From NCBI GenBank assembly GCA_038747545.1, contig JBCDJT010000034.1:1-42861 (forward strand): a stretch of 42,861 bases of DNA, read 5' to 3'. The stretch comes from JBCCMF01 sp038747545. Its GTDB lineage: Bacteria; Bacteroidota; Rhodothermia; Rhodothermales; JBCCMF01. Shown in pieces: positions 22,722-31,156 of the stretch. The first letter of the stretch is position 1; every line of letters begins with the position of its first letter. The position numbers were made by a program, and so were the translations under genes. The notes under the pieces are model-generated. The model was not told the DNA's origin and made no database searches. It saw nothing but the letters and a program-made list of their open reading frames with translations.

Positions 22722-24647
22722 ATGTACCCCTCTGTACTTATGCGCAAGCCCCTCGCTACTTCTGGTCACCCCCTCACTAACGACGGCACCCAACGTGAAA
22801 AAGTGCCCGTTCGCATCTTCGATGACGTCTCGGACATTGCCCATCGCGTAGCCCAGCGGATTGAGCACCTCCTCGAGGATCGGCAAGGTACAGGCAAGCC
22901 CGTAGTCCTGGGGCTGCCCACGGGCTCTACCCCTATCGGCGTGTACCAGCGGCTCATCCAACTGCACCGCGAAGAAGGGCTCGACTTCTCCAACGTCATC
23001 ACGTTCAACATCGACGAATACTACCCGATGCAGCCGGATAGCCTCCAGAGCTACCACCGGTTCATGCAGGAGAACTTCTTCGACCACGTCAACATCCCAG
23101 CCGCTAACATCAACATCCCCGATGGCACCATTGCGCGTGGCGAGGTGTCGCGCTACTGCCGAGATTATGAAGACGCCATCCGCGACGCCGGTGGCCTCGA
23201 TCTTATCCTGCTGGGCATCGGCCGCAGTGGCCACATTGGCTTCAACGAGCCGGGGTCGTCGCAGGAGACGCGCACACGGCTCATCGTGCTGGACGAGATC
23301 ACGCGTAAGGATGCCGCCAGCGACTTCTTCGCCGAAGAGAACGTGCCCCGCGAGGCCATCACCATGGGCATTGGCACCATCATGGATGCGCGCGAGGTGA
23401 TCTTGATGGCACTGGGCGAGCACAAGGCGCCCATCGTGCAGCGCGCGGTGGAGGAAGCGCCCAACAAGAGCGTCACGGCCTCCTTCTTGCAACTGCATGA
23501 CAACGCGAAGTTCTACGTTGACCGCGCCGCTGGAAGCGCTTTGACCCGCGAGGAGACACCGTGGCTCGTCCGCGAAGTGACGTGGGACGAAACCATGGCC
23601 AAACGCGCTGTCATCTGGCTCTCACAGACGCTTAAGAAAGCCATTCTGCACCTGGAAGCCGCCGACTTCTACGAGCACCACCTCTACGGGCTCATCAACG
23701 CGTACCCGGATACCGACGCGCTCTGTCTACGGGTCTTCGAGGACTTGCGCAAGCGCATCATGTACCGCACCGACCTCTTCAAACGCAAGAAGACCATCCT
23801 CTTCAGCCCCCACCCGGATGATGACGTCATCTCGATGGGCGGCATGTTGGACAAGGTGGCGGCCAACAAGAACGATGTCATCGTAGCGTACATGACCAAC
23901 GGCTCGGTGGCGGTCTTCGACGACGACATCACGCGGCAGCTCCGCTTCGTGGAGATGAGTTACGCGGCCCTGGGGCTCGATGGCGAAGCGCGAACGGCGG
24001 CTGAGAAGGCCATGCAGCGCGCCCAAAAGTTCATCGCGAAGAAGAAGCCGGGTACCGTAGACACGCCCGAGATCCAGCAGCTCAAGGCTAACCTGCGCTA
24101 TGCCGAGGCCATCGCGGGGATCGAAGTGCTCGATCTGTGCGCCGATCACGCGCGCTTCCTCGACATGCCGTTCTACAAAACGGGCAAGGTCAAGAAAGAC
24201 CCCATCGGGGAGGCCGATGTGCAGATCGTGCTGGATCTCCTGCGCGAACACGGCCCGGCGCACATCTTCGTGGCAGGCGACCTCTCGGACCCGCACGGCA
24301 CCCACCGGATGTGCTACATGGCCATCCGCGAGGCGCTGCACCGCTACCGCGACGAGGGCGGCGACCCGCAGGTGTGGCTCTACCGCGGCGCGTGGCAAGA
24401 GTGGGGCATCCACGAAGCCGATGTGTTTCTGCCCATGTCAAAGCGGGACCTCAGCCGCAAGATCGAGGCGATCTTCAAGCACGAGAGCCAGAAGGACAGC
24501 GCCATGTTTCCCGGCGCCTACGATGAGCGCGAGTTCTGGCAGCGCGCCCGCGACCGCAACCGCGCCACAGCGCACGCCCTCAACGCGCTCGGCCTGCCCG
24601 AATTCTACGCCGCCGAAGCCTACGTGCTCACCAAGACGATGGACTAG
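22722..24647 (+). CDS. nagB: Glucosamine-6-phosphate deaminase fused to LmbE/PIG-L deacetylase-like domain
   Basis: 641 residues from the ATG at 22722 (a second Met at 22740 is also possible). Residues ~30-300 are a NagB deaminase domain: LGLPTGSTPIGVYQRL, FNIDEYYPM with Asp98, and LLGIGRSGHIGFNEPGSS. In E. coli NagB the loop reads GNDGH with catalytic Asp141; here Ser169 takes that place, as in other Bacteroidota fusions. Residues ~350-641 are a PIG-L/LmbE-like domain with the zinc motif HPDDD (364-368), MTNGSVAVFDDD and GDLSDPHGTHRMC. The long form is usual in Bacteroidota. It converts GlcN-6-P to Fru-6-P and ammonia, with the second domain possibly deacetylating GlcNAc-6-P or a related compound. 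It ends interlocked with the SWIM gene at CTAG (24644-24647). Confidence 0.9.
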   Translation: MYPSVLMRKPLATSGHPLTNDGTQREKVPVRIFDDVSDIAHRVAQRIEHLLEDRQGTGKPVVLGLPTGSTPIGVYQRLIQLHREEGLDFSNVITFNIDEYYPMQPDSLQSYHRFMQENFFDHVNIPAANINIPDGTIARGEVSRYCRDYEDAIRDAGGLDLILLGIGRSGHIGFNEPGSSQETRTRLIVLDEITRKDAASDFFAEENVPREAITMGIGTIMDAREVILMALGEHKAPIVQRAVEEAPNKSVTASFLQLHDNAKFYVDRAAGSALTREETPWLVREVTWDETMAKRAVIWLSQTLKKAILHLEAADFYEHHLYGLINAYPDTDALCLRVFEDLRKRIMYRTDLFKRKKTILFSPHPDDDVISMGGMLDKVAANKNDVIVAYMTNGSVAVFDDDITRQLRFVEMSYAALGLDGEARTAAEKAMQRAQKFIAKKKPGTVDTPEIQQLKANLRYAEAIAGIEVLDLCADHARFLDMPFYKTGKVKKDPIGEADVQIVLDLLREHGPAHIFVAGDLSDPHGTHRMCYMAIREALHRYRDEGGDPQVWLYRGAWQEWGIHEADVFLPMSKRDLSRKIEAIFKHESQKDSAMFPGAYDEREFWQRARDRNRATAHALNALGLPEFYAAEAYVLTKTMD

Positions 24648-25072
24648 CGGTCACTCGGCGGGTTCAGCAGCACATCTACCGTGTCAAGCACATCAGGGTG
24701 TTGGGCGATGACATCCCGCAGGAGTTGCCGGAGCTGCCGCGCGCTGAGATCGTCCAGCAAGGTGTCGATGGGCGGGCTCGTGCGGGTCTCCTGCGGTCTC
24801 GCCAGCACGGTGAGCAGCACTGCGCCGATGTGTTTGCACCAGCCGCCCCAGTCGTACGGGCAGGTGCAAGAGGCATCGGTCACGGTGTGGGCATCGAACG
24901 TGATGAGCACACGGTAGGGCTGCCAGTCGCTGCCGTCCACCTGCGCCGTGAGCATGTTGCCGCGCAGAACAAGATCGCGCACAACGCGACCCTCAGCATA
25001 ATCTTTGGCACGCTGGAAGACCTTATCGGTGGTGTTTCGCAGGATCAGATCAGCAGAGATAGGCGGGATCAT
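24644..25072 (-). CDS. SWIM zinc-finger protein, coupled to rqcH
   Basis: 142 residues. A SWIM finger is clear: CTCPYDWGGWCKH, with ligands Cys69, Cys71, Cys79 and His81 (CxCx7CxH). Ahead of it are a short helix (VFQRAKDYAEGRVVRDLVLRG) and a strand region, the standard N-terminal half of small SWIM proteins. A C-terminal helical part follows (IDTLLDDLSARQLRQLLRDVIAQHPDVLDTV), a pattern often found after SWIM fingers. SWIM domains bind DNA or protein. The start is only 4 nt after the rqcH stop, so the two are co-translated, which makes a role beside ribosome quality control possible but unproven. Its 3' end shares CTAG with the stop codon of nagB. Confidence 0.88.
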   Translation of the reverse strand: MIPPISADLILRNTTDKVFQRAKDYAEGRVVRDLVLRGNMLTAQVDGSDWQPYRVLITFDAHTVTDASCTCPYDWGGWCKHIGAVLLTVLARPQETRTSPPIDTLLDDLSARQLRQLLRDVIAQHPDVLDTVDVLLNPPSDR

Positions 25073-25076
25073 GACA

Positions 25077-26756
25077 TCACCGAGGTGAGGTTTGGGGTAG
25101 TCCTGGCTCCACCAGCAGCACGCGCTCGCGCTCGACTTTCACTTGGCCGGGCGCGGCGCCCCGGGGCTTGCGGATGTACTTGCGTGGCGTGACCATCACG
25201 GGGACGAGTTGGCTGCCTTGCAGCTTGCTGTAGTAGGCAGCAATGGAGGCGGCCTGTTCCAGGATGGGCGTGGGCGGCTGTGCCGTACGGCTGGGCAGCC
25301 GTAGCACCGCGTGCGAACCCGGTACGCCACGGGCGTGCATCCACAGGTCGTACTTCTGGGCGTAGTGCAGCGTCAGGTCGTCGTTCTGGCGGGCATTGCG
25401 GCCCACCCATACCTCGTAGCCTTGCCCGAGCGGGAAGCGGCGGAACGGGATGCGGTCGGCCTCGGAGACACGGTCGCCCGCAAACTGCGCCAGCGCGGCG
25501 GCGTGGGTCTTGCGGAACGCTTGCACGTCGCGCAGCGCGGTGAGCTGGCGGAGTTGTTGCAACAGCTCAGCGGCTTGGTCAGCGCGCTCGGCGTAGGTCA
25601 CCATCCGCATCTCGGCGTGGGCGCGAGCGGTCTGCGTGGCCTTGGCCTTGGCATAATAGCGCTGCGCGTTCTCGATGAGCGTGAGCCGATCGTCGAGCGG
25701 GATGGTCACCTCGGGTTGCCCCTCGGCGAACAGGTCGGGGAGAGTGATCTGGTCTGCCAGCGCAGCAGCAGGAGCCGCCATCAAGAGGTGGCCCCAGCGC
25801 TCGTAGCGGTCGGCACGGCTAGGCTGGCTGAGTTCTTCGAGCATCCGGTCGGCGCGCTGACGGTCGCGCTCAGCGGCAGCGGCCAGGGCGCGTTCCAGCG
25901 GCTCGTACAGGCGGCGGAAGTGCTGCTCGCCCAGCCGCCTACGCACAAAGATCTGCACGGCAGCATCTACCGTCTCAAATACTTCTTTGCGAAGGTGTAC
26001 GTATTCCGCCAGCGGCGTGAGGGCGTACGCCTCGACGAAGCGATCCCGCCAGTAGAGATGCGGTGCCGGGGCTTCGAGGAGCTGCTGTTCCAGCGCATGC
26101 CCGATCTCGAACAGCTTCCGCCGTTCCTTTTCGTTGAGTTGACTAGCGGGCTGTTCGGTGACCCCGGAGCGGTGTATGACTTCCCGAGCCAACGTGCGGT
26201 CGAACAGCGGAAAAGCTGCCGTCACCGTGCGGTCTAGCGTCTTGCGATCCGTCCGCCAACGCGCTTCGAACGCCTCGAACGTTTGGGGCATCCGCGCTGG
26301 GCGCGAGGTAGGCGCCGTGGTCCCGCTCAGGTCAGCGTCGTTGCGGAAAGCTTCGAGAATCTGCCCGTCGGCATCGATCAGAAAGATGTTGGCCTTCGGA
26401 CCGAATAGGGCGATTTGCAACGAGCGCCCATCGGACAGGTCCAGCCAGAACATGCGGTCGCGGTCGGCGAGGCGGATGGCGGCGATAGTGGCGCCCAACG
26501 CCTCCTCGAACAGCGTAGCCGTGTTGCGCTTGGCGCGGTTGTAGCCCTCCGAGCGGAAGACGAAGTGCTGCCCGCCGCGCACCGAGATGCGCAGCATCCA
26601 CTCGCGCCCCTCTGTATCCTGGTCTTGGTCAGGCGTCGTGAGTGCCAGCGTCAGCTCGTCGCGCTGCTGCGAGAACGCATCGGCCAGCACGCAGCCAATG
26701 AGGTCGTCGCGCCACGCATCGTTCAGGGCCAGCAGGGTGTAGTAGCTCGTCGTCAT
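25077..26756 (-). CDS. rqcH: RqcH / NFACT-family ribosome quality-control factor
   Basis: 559 residues, normal for bacterial NFACT proteins. The NFACT-N domain carries Asp100-Arg101 in LADRDRMFWLDL, matching the DR pair needed for tRNA handling in RqcH, followed by LFGPKANIFLID. Central helices and a coiled coil (about 270-400) come next. The C-terminal NFACT-R (DUF814) domain is VGRNARQNDDLTLHYAQKYDLWMHARGVPGSHAVLRLP. RqcH binds stalled 50S subunits holding peptidyl-tRNA and adds alanine tails for degradation. Older annotations call it fibronectin-binding protein. The start is ATG at 26754-26756 (MTTSYYTLLAL). Upstream lies a decayed second copy of this start. The SWIM gene follows after 4 nt. 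Confidence 0.88.
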   Translation of the reverse strand: MTTSYYTLLALNDAWRDDLIGCVLADAFSQQRDELTLALTTPDQDQDTEGREWMLRISVRGGQHFVFRSEGYNRAKRNTATLFEEALGATIAAIRLADRDRMFWLDLSDGRSLQIALFGPKANIFLIDADGQILEAFRNDADLSGTTAPTSRPARMPQTFEAFEARWRTDRKTLDRTVTAAFPLFDRTLAREVIHRSGVTEQPASQLNEKERRKLFEIGHALEQQLLEAPAPHLYWRDRFVEAYALTPLAEYVHLRKEVFETVDAAVQIFVRRRLGEQHFRRLYEPLERALAAAAERDRQRADRMLEELSQPSRADRYERWGHLLMAAPAAALADQITLPDLFAEGQPEVTIPLDDRLTLIENAQRYYAKAKATQTARAHAEMRMVTYAERADQAAELLQQLRQLTALRDVQAFRKTHAAALAQFAGDRVSEADRIPFRRFPLGQGYEVWVGRNARQNDDLTLHYAQKYDLWMHARGVPGSHAVLRLPSRTAQPPTPILEQAASIAAYYSKLQGSQLVPVMVTPRKYIRKPRGAAPGQVKVERERVLLVEPGLPQTSPR

Positions 26757-26780
26757 AACGGAGCACTAACCCGGCGTACG
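26724..26780 (-). repeat. Start region of rqcH, unit A of a tandem duplication
   Basis: This 57-bp stretch holds the first 11 rqcH codons and 24 bp of leader. It matches unit B at 26861-26917 in 50 of 57 positions by eye. All seven differences are transitions. Unit A is the functional one because the intact gene continues from it. Confidence 0.75.
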
Positions 26781-26803
26781 TCGCGCTGTTCAGCTACTCG
26801 TAA

Positions 26804-26842
26804 TCACTCGTACCGCAGAGCCCGCACAGGGTCGATGAGTTC
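26804..26842 (-). pseudogene. Fossil of an FtsX/MacB-type permease C-terminus
   Basis: On the minus strand this reads ELIDPVRALRYE followed by TGA. The intact permease at 27598-29994 ends ALIDPVRALRYE and TGA. Over 36 bp the DNA matches the intact end (27598-27633) at 32 positions by eye. Nothing upstream in the frame resembles a permease, so only the last 13 codons survive. It shows that a permease gene once lay directly upstream of rqcH. Confidence 0.75.
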
Positions 26843-26860
26843 AGGTCGTCATACATTGGT

Positions 26861-26917
26861 CAGGGTCAGCAAGGCGTAGTAGCTCGTCGTCATGACAGGG
26901 CGCTAACCCGGCGTACG
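26861..26917 (-). repeat. Decayed second copy of the rqcH start, unit B
   Basis: The minus strand reads ATG at 26891-26893 and MTTSYYALLTLTNV, then a stop, so it is a 14-codon relic of rqcH (intact start MTTSYYTLLAL). The leader side also matches unit A, and beyond it a gapped match to the sequence after unit A continues (GCTACTCG, then CGCAGAGC). It is the outer member of a former tandem duplication. Confidence 0.72.
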
Positions 26918-27010
26918 GATTGCTACTCGCAGAGCAAGGTCAGACGTTTACACCTTGACTAATGCATGCGAAATGTGCAGCTTTGAGTACAGTGATAAAT
27001 CACCCTATCG

Positions 27011-27595
27011 ATGATCCGGTTCGTTCCACTTATCATTGGCTCGCTAAACCTCATCGCATGCGACTACGCCCCCCAACCTCTTCCTTCTTGGGAGGAGGCT
27101 GCTGTGCAAGAACGCGGAGTCCACGGGATTGAATTTGGCGATTCACTTCGACACACGCGGACACAATGGGGCCACCTCCAGTACGGAGGCGGCTGGTGGC
27201 ATGCCTCCTACACGAGTGGACTTGCGATGCAATTTGAAGAAGGCATCCTGAATGGACTCAGGATTCTTTATGCAAATGCTCCAGACGAGTCTGCGCTTGA
27301 TGGCGTCGCTCACTCTTTCGGCATCAAGTACCCGTATCCTGGTCGGACAGAGGTTGGAATTGGCATTGGGTCCCAACGCACGGCTGTCGTCTCTGCGTAT
27401 GGCCATCCTAAATCTATTCTAGATCGCGCGTCTACACGTGTGAGCGCTGACTCAACCATCGTTGTACCACGCCAACTCTACCTGTATTGTCTAGGCAAGC
27501 GCCACTTGGAGTTCTCCATTGAGGCGGATACCGTGAGCGCCATGTACCTCGGGCATTATAATGCGAGAGAATCCTCGCTCAACTGCGCCGATTAG
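27011..27595 (+). CDS. Orphan predicted lipoprotein of unknown function
   Basis: 194 residues from the ATG at 27011. The N-terminus (MIRFVPLIIGSLNLIACDY) is a short lipoprotein signal with lipobox LIAC. The mature part has no domain I recognise; it contains GVHGIEFGDSLRHTRTQWGH, reminiscent of small secreted proteins with an initial 'G..lGds...v...lG' repeat, and YGHPKSIL. By hand count the gene is about 55% GC, against well over 60% in flanking genes, which hints at recent arrival. It lies between the rqcH/permease scar and the 3' end of the permease gene, 2 bp from the latter's stop and convergent with it. A genuine gene is likely; its role is unknown. Confidence 0.65.
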   Translation: MIRFVPLIIGSLNLIACDYAPQPLPSWEEAAVQERGVHGIEFGDSLRHTRTQWGHLQYGGGWWHASYTSGLAMQFEEGILNGLRILYANAPDESALDGVAHSFGIKYPYPGRTEVGIGIGSQRTAVVSAYGHPKSILDRASTRVSADSTIVVPRQLYLYCLGKRHLEFSIEADTVSAMYLGHYNARESSLNCAD

Positions 27596-27597
27596 GC

Positions 27598-29994
27598 TCA
27601 TTCGTACCGCAGCGCCCGTACCGGGTCGATGAGCGCGGCGCGGATGGCTTGGTAGGCAACGGTCGAGAAGGCGACGAGCACGGCCAGCACAGCGGCACCC
27701 ACGAACAGACCGACGCCCATACTCGTGGCGTACGGGAACGTCTCCAACCAACGATTCATCGCGAAGTAGGCCAGCGGCGCGGCCACAGCGAAGCCCACGA
27801 GCACGAGGACCGTGAACTGACGCGAGAGCAGCAGCACGATGCCGCCCACACTGGCGCCTAAGACTTTACGGACGCCGATCTCTTTCGTCCGCTGCTCGGC
27901 GGTGAACGCAGCGAGGCCGAACAGGCCCAGGCACGCAATCACGATGGCGAGACCCGCGAACACTGAGAACACGCGCATCAGCCGCTGCTCGGCGGTGTAC
28001 TGCTCGGCGAAGGCGTCGTCGAGGAAGGTGTAGGCGAAGGGCGCCTCGGGGAAGAGCTGCGTCCACGTCTGCTCCAGGCGGACCAGCGTGGCCTCCAGGT
28101 TTTCGGGGCGGATGCGGAGCGAGAGCATGCCGTAGCCCATCATCGACGGGACCAGGATCATCGGCTCGATGGCCTGCTGGAGCGACAAGTGGTGGTAGTC
28201 GCCAACGACACCGACCACGGTGCGCTCGTCGGCGCCCGTGTTGACGAGCTTGCCGATGGCTTCTTCCGGCGTACCAAAGCCGAAGTTGAGCACAGCAGCT
28301 TCGTTGATCATGATGGCCTGGGCGGCATCGGTCTCAAACGCGTCGTCGAAGTCGCGCCCGGCTACGACGTCCACCTCATAGGTCTCGATGTAGTCGTTGT
28401 CCACCATGATGACGCCTGCGCGGCGCGTTTCGCCCTCGGCCAAGCCTTCCGGCCCGACGATTTGCGCAAACATGTCCTGCCCTGGTACATGCACCGAGGC
28501 CGACAGGGCCACCACGGCAGGGTCGCGTCGGTATTCGTCCTTCACGCTCTCGACCTGCTGCGTGAGCGCCGCCGCGTTGTCGCCCGAGTCTACGAGCACC
28601 ACCTGCTCATCGGTGAAGCCGAGGTTCTGGCTTTGCATGAACGCCAGCTGCTTGTAGACCACGCCTGTGGCAATGATAAGCGCCACCGACAGCGCGAACT
28701 GGAACACCACCAGCCCTTGCCGCAGCCGGGCGCCCGAGCGGGTGCTGCGAAAGCGGCCGCGCAGGATCGCCAGCGGTTCGAAGCCCGACAGCATCAGCGC
28801 CGGGTAGGCACCGGCCAGCAAGCCCACCACTAGCGTCAGCCCGATCAGGCTGGCCACGAACCACGGCTGCACGAGCTGCATCAGCCCAAGCGTTTTGCCG
28901 GAGAGGCTGTTGAACGCGGGCAGCAGCGCCACCAACAGCACAGCAGCAAGCACGAGCGCGAGCACACTGAGCACCACCGACTCGGACAAGAACTGCCACA
29001 CGAGCGCGCTCCGCCGCGAGCCCAGCGCCTTGCGCACACCCACCTCTTTCGCTCGCTCCATCGACCGGGCCGTGCTCAGGTTCATGAAGTTGATGCACGC
29101 GATCAGCAGCAGGAACAGCGCCACCGCTGAGAAGACGTACACATACGCGATGTTGCTCGTCGGCCCGATCTCCGCTGTCCGGGCCGAGTGGAGGTAGATG
29201 TCGGGGACGGGCTGGAGGTAGAGCCACGTCTGCAAGCCGATCTGGTCGAGCACGGCCCGGTAGTTCTCTTCCACCATCCCGGTGATCTTGGCCTCGAACG
29301 CATCGGCGTCGGTGCCGGGCTTGAGGCGGAGGTAGGTGAAGAAGCGCACGCTGAGCCAGCTGTTGTCATCCTCCACGCGGAAGATGGGCATCGTGGTCGC
29401 CGAGATCAGGTAGTCGGCCTGCATGTGCGAGTTGGCGGGCCAGTCAGCCATGACGCCTGTGACGGTGAACAGCGAGTCTTCGTGCTGCACGCTTGCGCCC
29501 ATCGCCTGGTCCACGCTGCCGTACAGCTTCTCCGCCATCGACGCCGAGAGCACCACGCTGCGCGGCGCCGCCAGCGCTTGCGAGGCATCGCCCGCTACTA
29601 GGGGGAAGTCGAACACATCGAAGAAGCTGGCCTCGGCAACCAGCGCGTCGTCCTCGAAGAATGCCTGCTCGCCCACCTGCATGCGCCCCTGTGTGGTCGT
29701 CATGCGCACCACGGCCTCCACCTCCGGGTAGTTTTCGCGCAGCTCAATGCCGATGGGCAGCGAGGTCACGGCGAAGCGGTCGCGTGGGGCATTGGCCGCC
29801 TGCGCGTCGAACGCGACGCGGTACATCTGGTCAGCACCCGTGTGGAAGCGGTCGTAGCTCAGCTCGTCCTGCACAAACAGCACCATCAGCAGGCAGCCTG
29901 CCAGGCCCACGGCAAGGCCCGTGATGTTGATGAACGTATAGCCTTTGCGCTTCGCCAGCGTGCGCCGAGCGATGGTGAGGTAGTGGTGGAGCAT
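27598..29994 (-). CDS. ABC transporter permease, FtsX/MacB type
   Basis: 798 residues from the ATG at 29992-29994; the frame continues 3 codons to a TTG, but MLHHYLTIARRTLAKRKGYTFINITGLAVGLAGC is the standard opening of the large Bacteroidota permeases. There are two MacB-like periplasmic core domains and two FtsX units, so about eight membrane segments. FtsX blocks are ARSMERAKEVGVRKALGSRRSALVWQFLSESVVLSVLAL and AEQRTKEIGVRKVLGASVGGIVLLLSRQFTVLVLVG, each with the coupling 'E.GVRKalG' motif. MacB-type transporters use ATP in the cytoplasm to do mechanical work in the periplasm, exporting peptides, toxins or lipoproteins. It follows the ATPase gene but is separated by 275 bp holding a terminator-like hairpin. 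Confidence 0.9.
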   Translation of the reverse strand: MLHHYLTIARRTLAKRKGYTFINITGLAVGLAGCLLMVLFVQDELSYDRFHTGADQMYRVAFDAQAANAPRDRFAVTSLPIGIELRENYPEVEAVVRMTTTQGRMQVGEQAFFEDDALVAEASFFDVFDFPLVAGDASQALAAPRSVVLSASMAEKLYGSVDQAMGASVQHEDSLFTVTGVMADWPANSHMQADYLISATTMPIFRVEDDNSWLSVRFFTYLRLKPGTDADAFEAKITGMVEENYRAVLDQIGLQTWLYLQPVPDIYLHSARTAEIGPTSNIAYVYVFSAVALFLLLIACINFMNLSTARSMERAKEVGVRKALGSRRSALVWQFLSESVVLSVLALVLAAVLLVALLPAFNSLSGKTLGLMQLVQPWFVASLIGLTLVVGLLAGAYPALMLSGFEPLAILRGRFRSTRSGARLRQGLVVFQFALSVALIIATGVVYKQLAFMQSQNLGFTDEQVVLVDSGDNAAALTQQVESVKDEYRRDPAVVALSASVHVPGQDMFAQIVGPEGLAEGETRRAGVIMVDNDYIETYEVDVVAGRDFDDAFETDAAQAIMINEAAVLNFGFGTPEEAIGKLVNTGADERTVVGVVGDYHHLSLQQAIEPMILVPSMMGYGMLSLRIRPENLEATLVRLEQTWTQLFPEAPFAYTFLDDAFAEQYTAEQRLMRVFSVFAGLAIVIACLGLFGLAAFTAEQRTKEIGVRKVLGASVGGIVLLLSRQFTVLVLVGFAVAAPLAYFAMNRWLETFPYATSMGVGLFVGAAVLAVLVAFSTVAYQAIRAALIDPVRALRYE

Positions 29995-30127
29995 GGAGGG
30001 CAAGGGTTAGGGATTCGGATTTCGGGCGGCCTGCGGCCTATTCGGGTTGATGGACAGGTTTAATTACGCCGCCCCGAAAACCCAAAGCGCGGAGCGCGTC
30101 CCAACCCCAAACATCGAAGAACACAAA

Positions 30128-30198
30128 AAAGCCTGGACACGTCGGCAATGAAGCGCCGCGAGCGCCTCCCTCCCCCAAGGGCCAACTGTCCAGGCTTT
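30128..30198 (-). terminator. Terminator-like hairpin with long loop, between ATPase and permease genes
   Basis: AAAGCCTGGACA (30128-30139) pairs perfectly with TGTCCAGGCTTT (30187-30198) over 12 bp. On the minus strand the stem is followed by TTTTTTG, a good terminator T tract. The 47-nt loop is GC-rich with internal self-complementarity (GCGCCGCGAGCGC). It would end or attenuate the leftward transcript after the ATPase gene, before the permease. Confidence 0.62.
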
Positions 30199-30269
30199 AG
30201 GTTGGCTCTGCGAAGGTAGCAGCAGAGCACGGGTACTGAGCCACACGGCGTACTAACGCCAGGGCCCGG

Positions 30270-30968
30270 TTAATTCGTGTGCAGGTACTTCTTCTCGATG
30301 AAGTTTTCCGTGACCACATGACCGTCGAACAGGTGGATCACGCGGTGGCTGTACTCGGCATCGGCGGGCGAGTGGGTCACCATCACGATGGTGGTGCCAA
30401 TCTCGTTGAGCGCCGTCAGCAGGTTCATCACCTCCTCGCCGTGCGTCGAGTCCAGGTTACCCGTGGGTTCGTCCGCCAGGATCAGCTTCGGCTCGGCGAC
30501 CACGGCGCGGGCGATGGCCACGCGCTGCTGCTGCCCCCCGGAGAGCTGCTGCGGGAAGTGCTTCTTGCGGTGCATCATGCCCACGCGGTCCAACGAGTTG
30601 TTGACGCGCTCTTCGCGCTCGGCGCTCGGGATGCCCAGGTAGAGCAGCGGCAGCTCCACGTTCTCCTCCACCGTCAGCTCGTCGATCAGGTTGAAGCTCT
30701 GGAAGACAAAGCCGATGTTGCCCTTGCGGAGCTGCGCCCGCTGGCGCTCGCTGTAGTTCGAGATCTCGTGATCGAGGAAGAAGAACTCACCGTCCGACGG
30801 GTTGTCGAGCATCCCCAGGATGTTCAGCAGCGTCGACTTCCCGCAGCCCGACGGCCCCATGATCGAGACGAATTCGCCGGCCTTGATCTCCAGGTTCACG
30901 TTGTTGAGAGCGGTCGTCTCTACCTCGTCCGAGAGGTAGGTCTTCTTCATGTTGGCAGTGCGAATCAT
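30270..30968 (-). CDS. ABC transporter ATP-binding protein, MacB/LolD type
   Basis: 232 residues, the size of stand-alone LolD/MacB ATPases. Motifs are Walker A GPSGCGKST (38-46), Q-loop Gln90 in FVFQSFNLI, signature LSGGQQQR from 142, Walker B with LILADEPTGNLDS (Asp166-Glu167), and a switch His in MVTHSPADAEYSHRVIHLFDGHV. The 'FQ.fNL...lTv..NVelPL' stretch is typical of export systems that act on FtsX permeases. It hydrolyses ATP at the inner face of the membrane for the permease encoded downstream and the adaptor encoded upstream. It comes 188 bp after the adaptor stop on the same strand. Confidence 0.92.
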   Translation of the reverse strand: MIRTANMKKTYLSDEVETTALNNVNLEIKAGEFVSIMGPSGCGKSTLLNILGMLDNPSDGEFFFLDHEISNYSERQRAQLRKGNIGFVFQSFNLIDELTVEENVELPLLYLGIPSAEREERVNNSLDRVGMMHRKKHFPQQLSGGQQQRVAIARAVVAEPKLILADEPTGNLDSTHGEEVMNLLTALNEIGTTIVMVTHSPADAEYSHRVIHLFDGHVVTENFIEKKYLHTN

Positions 30969-31156
30969 GGCGTTCGTGAGGTTGAGGTTAGCGACCGTGC
31001 GGTCTCGCGTGTGGTCTTACCGAGAGCAGAGCCGAAAAGGTTACAGGTTGATGCTAATTTTTTAGCGTATTGCTCAGGCTTTTCAGCACGGCCTCGTTGG
31101 TAGAGGGGCTGTGCCGAGCGAAAGTTGCCAGGCGAAACGATTATTTCAGCACGAGC

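Noticed and set aside
31050..31140. Second sigma-54-like word (TGGCAACTTTCGC, minus strand) before the ATPase gene
   Set aside because: The -12 box lacks TTG and the spacing between GG and GC is two bases short.
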